Below, piece by piece: positions 52,301 through 60,098 of a DNA stretch of 60,098 bases. The stretch covers positions 1 through 60,098 of the forward strand of contig JABVXU010000340.1 in assembly GCA_013365365.1 (NCBI GenBank), in the 5' to 3' direction. The notes under the pieces are model-generated. The model had not been told where the DNA came from and made no database searches. It saw nothing but the letters and a program-made list of their open reading frames with translations. The first letter of the stretch is position 1. Each line of letters opens with the position of its first letter. The stretch is from Cruorifilaria tuberocauda (Eukaryota; Nematoda; Chromadorea; Rhabditida; Onchocercidae). The translations under genes were made by a program, and so were the position numbers.

Positions 52301-53514
52301 AATTTTACTGTAATTATAAAATTTATCTTTCGAATTATTGATTTTCTTTGCTAAATTGCAGAAGAACATTAGAAATTATTGAAGAAGAGAAAATTTTATA
52401 TGCGGAAAAGGATGAACAGAAAGAATCACAGAGTGCTAAACTTTCAAGCATTTCAATTCAACCAATTCCTAAAACTCTCATCACGGAAGAACATGAATCA
52501 GATCAAGATGTTGATAAGTCGAAGAAGGGAATTACCGAAAAATGGAATAAGAAGTATTAGATTCAGATCATTTAAAACTTTATCTACATGAACCATTCTT
52601 GACTTTTATTCCATTCTACTAATTTCAAATTTCAGATAAATAGTAGGAATAAAACATGTTATATATATGTAATATACAAAAGTTTTATTTTTTAGTAACC
52701 AATTAATTAAAAATATTAATTTGAATAAATTTTCATTCTTGCTTCTCCCTATTTGCAAATAACGGAGAAATCTGGTATCGTAAGTAATGTATGAATTAAA
52801 TTCTTTTTTTTTTTATTAATGAATTAAATCTATAGAAAATAGTATTCGATTTTAGGCCATCAATGGAACTAACACCATTACATCTGTCAATAATACAATC
52901 TGAAAGTACATCATCGTTAGGTTCAACTGTTGCTACTAAACATGTCGGGTGAGTTGACAAATTAGTTGCTAGCTAGCTTTTTCTTATCATTTTAAATTTG
53001 TCCCTAACTATCATTTCAAAGTAAATAACTTTTCATTGTTTCCTCCTAAATAATGCAATCAGGCATGGTCGAGTATAAATTGATCATAGAAAAGTGATTA
53101 ACATATTTTTTTTTTGCTTAATTATGATTACATTATCGATTGAATGATAAAGTAATAATTTGGATTAATTTCTAGCCAGAATATATATATATATATATAA
53201 CAAATAAGTTGTACCTCTTTACAGTATTTATTTTTTAGTTATCCTTTACTGTTAAATTGATTATTACTGTATCTATATATATATATATATATATAGATAT
53301 CATTAGATTTAAATTCTACAATAATTATATGGAAACTTACAGTGGAAGACGAATGTCTCATCGACGTTTGAGTTCAATCGATGATGGTAGTTTTAGCATT
53401 AAACGGCATCGCAAAAAGCAGCTTTTTGCTTTAAAAACAAAACGACTTACAAAATGCCAATGGAAATTGACAAGTATGGCACTGAGTGGATTTGGAAAAT
53501 CCCGAAAATATTGA
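48148..53514 (+). CDS. Type I membrane protein, unrecognised
   Basis: Exons: 48148-48250, 49085-49235, 50778-50980, 51441-51618, 51937-52005, 52362-52553, 52856-52948, 53343-53514. All phases join to 386 residues. Residues 1-20 are a clear signal peptide (MWKLIQILFIVLACTIIING). The ectodomain (to about 185) has three close Cys (SYCID, KFCKNATACR) and N-glycosylation sites. A hydrophobic segment around 186-207 (PIGFTLLILMLVLAYW) is followed by a cytoplasmic tail that is Gly/Ser-rich, then Glu/Lys-rich, then very basic (SIKRHRKKQ). The donor after 49235 is GTTCGT. If the donor at 52554 is not used, the protein ends at TAG 52560. The ectodomain layout (helix with FKRALIQSLNKFC, strand YGAVQFRFIIVLPP) could be SEA-like, but this is a guess. 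Probably a cell-surface protein. Confidence 0.7.
48437..48955. repeat. Diverged about 300-bp duplication in intron 1 of the membrane protein gene
   Basis: Two copies (near 48437-48655 and 48740-48955) share, in order: tatcaatt(g/a)a.., aaattttacaa, gaaaaaaagaaatgatct, tatcaattatcaatta, gaaaaaaaccatgat, ttattttgtacag and tatattaatgattat. The second copy has extra tatcaattatgaa units. Confidence 0.7.
49260..49313. repeat. (CT)n microsatellite in intron 2 of the membrane protein gene
   Basis: A long CT dinucleotide run about 25 bp after the exon 2 donor. Arg/Glu or Ser/Leu frames through it are artefacts. Confidence 0.95.
50190..50600. other. GC-rich block inside an AT-rich intron
   Basis: Most of 50325-50585 is far richer in G and C than anything else in the window, including exons. 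Long frames are open on both strands: plus 50228-50506 and minus 50538-50266, the latter open upstream to at least 50600. It contains small perfect hairpins, such as ccatcga/tcgatgg around gtcct near 50430. It lies in intron 2 of the membrane protein gene. It could be a fossil of a retroelement, a horizontally acquired fragment or an antisense exon. I recognise no motif. Confidence 0.6.
50611..50702. repeat. 46-bp tandem duplication beside the GC-rich block
   Basis: Two copies start at 50611 and 50657. Each reads tgaaatagctctaattg, (a/g)aataaaaag, then ttaatttttgattaaatt. They differ at one base and lie just right of the GC-rich block. Confidence 0.9.
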
Positions 53515-54249
53515 TTGATGAAAATAAAAATATTGAAGAAAAATATTTGAGAATTACAAACTCATCACTCTGCTTTATAAGTTATTTTGTTATAGATCAA
53601 CTATGAATGATTTGTGTTTTTTAAGATCTTTTAAATGGTTTAAATAAATCCATTAGATGTAACCAGGCGATGTGTTAATTAAAACATTTTGGCAATACCA
53701 TAATTTCTTGATCATATATGATTTATGTAAAAAAATAAAAGCCAAGATAATACTCATCAATATGTTCCATTAAATTTCTTAAAACTAATTAAGCATTCAG
53801 TACTTCGAAATACCTGATTTTCAGCATTCAATAAATGGTAATGTATATTTTCAGCTTGCTTCATGCTTCAGCTAGACAAGGTAAGCCGGTGCTATGAGTG
53901 CTCAAAGGATTTATGCGTCTCGAAAGCTAACATTATTCAATGATACCTTTATACAGATTAATATTCTACAAATTATAGTCGTAATGTGATTTTATTCTAG
54001 TTGCTTTAAATTTAATTTCAAGCATTAAAAAAAATAATTAGATTTCAGATAGCCAAATTTACAAGAACTATGAAAATAAAAGAAGATAAACCAATTAATA
54101 ATCAGAAAAAACCTAATCAATCACAACTGCAATAAGAAAAAACCAAAGCAGAAGCTAGTTTGAATAAATATTCTACAAAAATGATTTGTACTGCCACCAA
54201 TTATTTGCATATATGCAAATAGAAAAAATGCATCTGATTAATTAATTCA
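53515..54249. other. Convergent 3' spacer
   Basis: The 3' UTRs of the membrane protein gene (plus) and adenylate kinase (minus) should meet here. No coding or structured signal seen. Confidence 0.5.
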
Positions 54250-56489
54250 TTAAGCTACAGCTTTATCGAGATGTTGCTGAACAACCTTGAAAATTTCATC
54301 GACTGTTCCTTCGGATGGAATCTATAAAATGATATTTTAAACTAGACAATCCATATTTTTGATGCTGCTCACTACTTCATGCAAGGAGTTTATCTTAATA
54401 CCTAAAATGATCTTAAAATTTGAACTTATTAACTATTCTCTTACATCAATTCCACTTAATTCATTTTCAGCTACTATTAATAAAGCTAACAAAATTATTA
54501 ATAATCGGAATCAGTGAAACTCCTGGCAAATAGTTTGCAATTTGAAATTAGGACCTTGGAAAGTGAAAAATGGCAGAAAAACTGGAAAGAGCTTATAAAA
54601 AATTATCTAATTCTGTGTCTAAATATCTAATATCTAATTTTATCTAATACTCGCAAAGCATAATTTGTAATTTTTAAATAATTTTCCGAAAAAAATTTCA
54701 ACAATAGACTTTTTAATTCTATACGACTTTGAAATTTGAGTAAGTAATTTTTTGAACAAATTTCATTTAAAGCTAATTGACGATAGCTTTTAAACCAAAT
54801 AACAAAGAAAAACAAAGTAAAAAAACTAATCTAAGTGAAGTACTCTAAAAATTTTACCTTCACCAACTTTCCTTGCTTTCCATAGTAGTCGACAACCGGG
54901 GCGGTTGCAGTTACATAGGTATGAAGTCTCTTCTTAATCGTATCGATGTTATCATCTACACGTCCGCTAGAGCAATGAAAAAAGGAAAGTTATTAAGGAA
55001 ATTCCAGAATGAGTCCTAGCGTAAGTCATAAATGTCTTTCCCCAATGATTCAAAAATCTTTATTTTACCAAAAACTATGTAAAAAAGAAAACCTTGTTTC
55101 CGCTCTATGCAAGCAACGCTTGACCAAAGTATCTTCACTGACATCAAAAAATATTACCAATTTAGCCGGTTGAATCTAAAATTGATATTTTAGATCAAAG
55201 ATATAAAAACCTATTTAACCAAGTTAAAAAAAAGTAAATCATAAGCATATGGTCATAAGTGCTAGTATTCAATATCTCAGATAATTCGAATATTTTTAAG
55301 GAAATAAGTTTTATTCATAAAGAAATATATTTCATGCAAAATTATAAAACAACAAACATTGTTACTCGTAGAACTTCTGAATTGAATCTGCTTATTGTAA
55401 GTCGTTTCGGAGGTATATCTCATTATTAATTTTCCGAAAAACTGATAGCATAAACAAAAACTGAAGTCACTAACTTCCTTTTCGAATTGCTCTCCTTGCT
55501 TCACTTCTCGTGGATAGCCATCGATTAAGAAACCTTTGGAACCCTTTGCCACTGCTTGAAGCATAGCTTCCTTGACCAGATCTAATACTATCTCCTGAAA
55601 AAAGTCAAATCAATAGTAATTATATTAATGATTAGCAACTGAGTAGACTCCGTTGTCTGTTTAATTTTATAAAATATTAAGCATATGTAGGAAAAGAAGA
55701 ATAAATCTAAAAATCTTATCCCAATGAAGAAAAATATTCACCAGTGGAACAAGTTCTCCATTTTCCATCAATTTATTAAGCTCTGCTCCACGTGGCGAAC
55801 CGGATTTCACTTCAGCACGTAACAAATCACCCGAGCTAAGATGTGTTAAACCATATTTTGCTACGATCTTATCACACTGAGTTCCTTTGCCAGATCCAGG
55901 ACCACCTAAAAAATAAAAACAAGTGTTTAATCACAAGTACAATTATTTCAGGAAAGTCAATAATTAAATTCCTCTTATCAATAGATATCAATCTATTGAA
56001 TATGTTTAGGAACAATAAAACAATAAGAAATTACCTTTAACTTATGATATTTGATATTTCATAGTTTTAAAGTAAATTATTTATATTTTACGATATATTT
56101 GAGTAATTATACATTTTCGAAGTGATTTATTTTCGTTTGCCATGATTTCGATCATTCAGGAAAATGTAGAAACAAACACAAAATTTGAATCAAATAATAA
56201 TAAATTAATAATTTCTTCAATCAATAAACTACTAATTTCTTACTGATTTTCTTCAATCAATAAATAGTATTTCATTTTAACTTACCAACGATAAAAAAAA
56301 TTGGAACATTGGCTTTTTTCAATGGTGTGAGATCAATATTTTTGCGTTCTATTGGAGCCTGAAATATCAAATAACCATGATAAATAATAGCGATAGTGTT
56401 AAATCTTAACTTTCAACATTTTATACTATTTTAAAATCAATTTGAAAAAGAAAATCTATTTATTATAGAAAAAAACAAAAACGAACCAT
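54250..56489 (-). CDS. AK1: Adenylate kinase, cytosolic short type (AK1)
   Basis: Catalyses ATP + AMP = 2 ADP, balancing adenylates in the cytosol. Minus-strand exons: 56489-56487 (ATG only), 56358-56286, 55905-55742, 55594-55475, 55175-55093, 54966-54858, 54321-54250. Phases join to 207 residues, close to AK1 length. P-loop GGPGSGKGT is at 26-34 and [12 protein letters not shown] follows as the AMP-binding part; DGYPRE (105-110), [25 protein letters not shown] (short lid with its Arg residues) and the C-terminal [12 protein letters not shown] all fit. The lid is short, so it is not the mitochondrial AK2 type. The first coding exon is inferred: GCT CCA follows an acceptor at 56359 in phase 0, and the nearest upstream ATG abuts a GTTCGT donor. 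Convergent with the membrane protein gene. Confidence 0.95.
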
Positions 56490-58065
56490 TTAATAAATAG
56501 GATTTGAAATCTTCCACCTTATAATTTCAACGAATCGTTCAACTGCTCTCTATTTAACGTTTAATATTTAAACAGTGAAAGAGTTTAAGATGATGATGAT
56601 AAGTTGGTTCAGAGAGTCAGAATATAAACTACAATTCACTTCTCTTCAACTTTTAAGCTTTCTATACTTGTTCGTCTGCTCCTATTAACCTGCAAAACAG
56701 CATACGAATCGAGAAGAAAACAACTATATTATCGATAACGTTTTTAAAAGCGTTTTTAACATTATATTAGACATATTAAGTTACAATTAATCAATTGATA
56801 AAGTTATATAATATAAGTGAAAAGAATAAAATATAAATGAAATTTATAAAATAAACTTTACTAGAAAATTTTTTATTTATTGCTGATATCAATAGCATTA
56901 TCAGCATTAAAGTATTATCAGTAACAGTAATGATGAAAATTAACAATAATCCAAGAAAAATATATTGGTAATTTAAGTAATTTAATAACATATAGGTAAT
57001 TTAGAAAATATAAAATTTAAGAAAAATAAAAAAAGCGATATATAATAATAGTAATAACGATAAACAATAACAATCCATATAAGGTTAATTGAGAAATATG
57101 AAATATAAAATGTTATCATTCTGGTATTTAAGAAATATAAAATATTATTAATAATACATAATAGAAATGGATTTGTTATCAATTCTGAAATATAAATTAT
57201 TGATTCGTTTTAAAAGCAATAGAACTCGACCTGAAATACAATAAAGAAAAATTGCCTTTAAAATTTAACAGAAATTGAGAAATTGTATTTACTAATATAT
57301 AAAATATATACAAATTCAAATAGAATAAAATGAAATTAAATAAATAAAGTAAAATAGAATAAAATTGAAAAAAAAAATCCAAATTCTTCTTCTTATATAT
57401 AATACATTGCAAAAGCAGGGAGAAGGAGAAAGAGAGAAAGGGAGAGAGAGAAAGAGAGAAAGGGAGAGAGAAAAAGAGAGAAGAATTGACTATTCGAAAC
57501 AATTATTTTATTCCGAAAGATAATTTGTCCTATTTTTCTACAATATGCTATGAACTCTTATGTTTGAAATTCATTTTAAAGAGTTGTTTGGAAGAAAAAG
57601 ACGAAGAGAGAGTAGTGAGAGAGAGATGAGAAAGAGAAAAAAAGACGAAATGTTAGGAAATTTTACGTTTTGAAAATTTATGAAAATTGATAAACATAAA
57701 AAAGGTCGAATTTATTTCCTATCATGTATCTAACTTTTTTTTGTCTAAAAATGCATAAACTGTATTTGACAATTATTGATAGATCAATTATGAACGCTGT
57801 TATTAAGTTATTATTTTTTAATAGTTATAAAGTACAGTTGAAAAAAAAGGAGAGAAAAATTAGAGAAATGCTATCAATGTTTCAGTATTATCTATAATTG
57901 AAAAATTGTTATTGATTGAAAAATATCAAAAAATTTTGTCTTTTTTTGAATAATTCATATATAAATATCTCTGAACACATGAAAACATAGTATACGTAAT
58001 TATCGAATTTTCAAAATAAGATAATATTTATTATAGTAAAAAATAAAATGACACATTTAAAATCA
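56490..58065. other. Spacer between adenylate kinase and REEP genes
   Basis: Very AT-rich, with GA-rich simple sequence at 57415-57485 and 57598-57650. Minus-strand frames here encode runs of Ile, Leu, Phe and Tyr, as expected from AT-rich noise. It contains the adenylate kinase promoter and REEP 3' UTR. Confidence 0.55.
57415..57485. repeat. GA-rich simple repeat
   Basis: Runs of gagaaa, gggaga and gagaga. Minus-strand Ser/Leu frames through it are artefacts. Confidence 0.9.
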
Positions 58066-59693
58066 TCAATACTTTCCAACAACAAGCTGAATATTCTGTT
58101 CGATATTTTTATTGAAATTTTTGATGAAATCACGATAGATTAAATCAGCTCCTTTGATCAATGGCATCAATAAATAAATGGTAATAATAATTTTAATCGA
58201 CCAATACACTGTCCAATATTTTAAATAATGATGAAAAAATACATCCACCATTGCTAGCCAACCAAAAACAATCCAATATCTGAAATGAAATGAGTATTTG
58301 AATAAAAATGACAGTGTTATAAGAAAGATATTGAATTTCATATCACAAGAAATATGAATTAGCTGTGGATTTTTCGATTTTCAAGATATTGATGAAATAG
58401 AGAAAATTATTTAATATTTAAAATGCAATTTGTATCTTCTATTCTTTTAAAACCATTATTGTATCTGTCGAAAAAGTATTCCACTACTGTAATTTACAGT
58501 CATTGACTTATGAGGAGTATTAGTATTTGATTTCATACAGTCAATACCAAAAGATAATGATTAAAGAAAAATGTTATTCCTCATACTAATCAAACGTTAG
58601 ATGCATCGATCAATTACTAATAACCAGCACGATTGATCCATTCAATCAACATATCTACAACTACACCATTGGATATATCACTGCAAATAATTAGGACTAC
58701 CTAAATTTTTAGCTAAAAATTGAGCCTAGCCGCTGACCCCAATAATTCAAAGAAGATTCAAATTAACTAATAGCATCAAGGTCCTGTAACCTTATCCGTC
58801 ATATAGACTATTTACCTATAGTTGCCTACGATTTTCAATACTTTAGGATCATAATATCATAGATTTTTAGAAATACAAGTGTTTAATTATAAAATAATTT
58901 GCTGTAAAGAAATAAGTAAATGTTAATAAACAAAAATTCATTTACCTGAGCCAACTTCGACACGCAGTAAGTCCACGATTTTCATATGTAAAATATGTTT
59001 TACACATAGGATATCCAATACCCTGAATAATTGATAAATGAGAGAAAAAAATCCACATTTTTAATATCTTAAAATTGAGTTTTACATACCATAATATAAT
59101 ATAGAAGTTTTGCCAAATCTCCACTTAAAATGTAGAGAAAATATGCTCCGATTAATATGTAAAATATTATTAATCGTGAAACGCCCAATTTTTTCTCCAA
59201 AAACATCCAGCTGAAATAAATTTCATTATTCGTTTGATAGAAATTTTAAAAAACATTTACTGTTTCCTGAAACTTTTAGCTCTAGCAAATTCAACAGTAA
59301 AAACTGAAAGCTTTTAGAGAATTTTGCAGTCGTCTGCAGGCTTCCAAAAGAACCCTAATTTATACTGTACCTTAATTTTTTTCAAGAAAAAGAACAGTGG
59401 AACAAATGCATCTTCAATCAATTATTATTCAGCAAATTTTTGTCAGACTTGTGAAATATAAGAATTATAAAAATCACTAATAACGCTGCATCGATCAAGA
59501 TATTAAAATAAATTCTTTTTCAAAAAAATATTTAAGTTCAATAAAGAAATAATTGTTACCATTGATTGCACCGTCTATTATCGCTATCATAAAGATAATT
59601 GATCACAATCGTATGAATGTTTTCCGGTGTTAAATCCCACCAATATTGTACCAAAATATCATTTGATGTACGTGCAACAATCATACTTTTCAT
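58066..59693 (-). CDS. REEP5: REEP5/Yop1-like ER-shaping protein (TB2/DP1/HVA22 family)
   Basis: Reticulon-like hairpin membrane protein that bends ER tubules. Minus-strand exons: 59693-59560, 59210-59090, 59022-58946, 58279-58066; phases join to 181 residues, near the family's 185-190. It shows the family order: a soluble N-terminal helix, the first hairpin (SRLIIFYILIGAYFLYIL), the signature YYIMGIGYPMCKT (G-x-GYP), then RYWIVFGWLAMVDVFF and LKYWTVYWSIKIIITIYLLM (second hairpin), the family's polar turn reduced to IKGADLIYRDFIKNF, and a short amphipathic tail. The start is the ATG at 59693. Upstream ATGs at 59717 and 59735 are also in frame and open. A gtag site just before 59693 could be a leader acceptor. 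The C-terminal tail is shorter than in vertebrate REEP1-4, fitting the REEP5/6 class. Confidence 0.9.
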
Positions 59694-60098
59694 TCCAAAA
59701 ACTACAATTTGAATCATTACTTCAAAAAGAATCATGAATCATGCTGCTATTACATAAAAATTAAAATGAATTAATTTTTCATAAATTATTGAAAGGATTA
59801 TTTAGCTGTTTCACACATTAAATCTCCAAATAACGAACAAATTACATTTTTTTTCCATTAGTAAAATATGAATTGAAATCATTTGTAACCAATATGGCAA
59901 TTTAATAATAACTGTATTTTGAAATATTTTGAACAAAATAGAAAAACAAGCTAAGCTATAACTAAGCTATCTCGCGCTCATGCTTTATAAATCTATATTA
60001 ATTAATAATAACCTTCTGAAACAACCAATAGTGATTTTCTAGACATGAAAAAGCTTGCCTTAATCCTATACTAATAAAAAAATTAAACTTTTCCGGTT
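59694..60098. other. Upstream flank of the REEP gene
   Basis: AT-rich. Apart from the two in-frame upstream ATGs of the REEP gene I see no coding signal to the window edge. Confidence 0.5.

Noticed and set aside
56791..57502. Three hydrophobic minus-strand frames
   Set aside because: Runs of Ile/Phe/Tyr and Ser/Leu from AT-rich and GA-rich simple DNA, without start or splice context.

Overview
The window looks like nuclear DNA of a filarial or related spirurid nematode. It is very AT-rich, and its genes are broken into many small exons by introns of about 100 to 1,300 bp, with one of 7.3 kb. Acceptors are of the (T)nCAG type, and short 5' leaders follow acceptor-like sites that suit spliced-leader trans-splicing. 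The conserved proteins look like nematode orthologues. The species call is inference. All gene models were spliced by hand, by matching donor and acceptor phases and family conservation; exon coordinates are in each entry.

Layout. 1858-3483 (+): the 3' exons of an SH2-domain gene. 4369-7796 (-): complete eIF4A, tail-to-tail with the SH2 gene. 7797-10763: a 3-kb head-to-head spacer with CA microsatellites, a diverged 132-bp tandem duplication and one candidate small ORF. 10764-24313 (+): complete PIX-type Rac/Cdc42 exchange factor (14 exons), whose 7.3-kb intron holds candidate nested small genes. 28505-35049 (+): prolyl oligopeptidase, possibly starting at a 5' exon near 27147. 37846-41671 (+): long coiled-coil protein with a Q-rich tail. 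41672-48147: gene-poor AT-rich DNA with several local duplications. 48148-53514 (+): an unrecognised secreted-then-anchored (type I) membrane protein of 8 exons, with an unusual GC-rich block in intron 2. 54250-56489 (-): adenylate kinase 1. 58066-59693 (-): REEP5/Yop1-type ER-shaping protein.

The genes do not form an obvious pathway. They are translation initiation, Rho-GTPase signalling, peptide hydrolysis, nucleotide balance and ER shaping, plus two orphan proteins. No operon is evident: spacers are over 1.5 kb except 0.9 kb between the convergent SH2 and eIF4A genes and 0.74 kb between the convergent membrane-protein and adenylate kinase genes. I found no tRNA, rRNA, CRISPR array or intact transposon.

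Most worth a second look: a GC-AG intron in eIF4A; recurrent GTTCGT donors; an adenylate kinase first coding exon that is only the ATG; alternative N-termini and a CAG-repeat acceptor in the oligopeptidase; the orphan membrane protein; the GC-rich block inside its intron; and possible small genes nested in the PIX intron. I saw no clear evidence of a wholly new multi-gene system.
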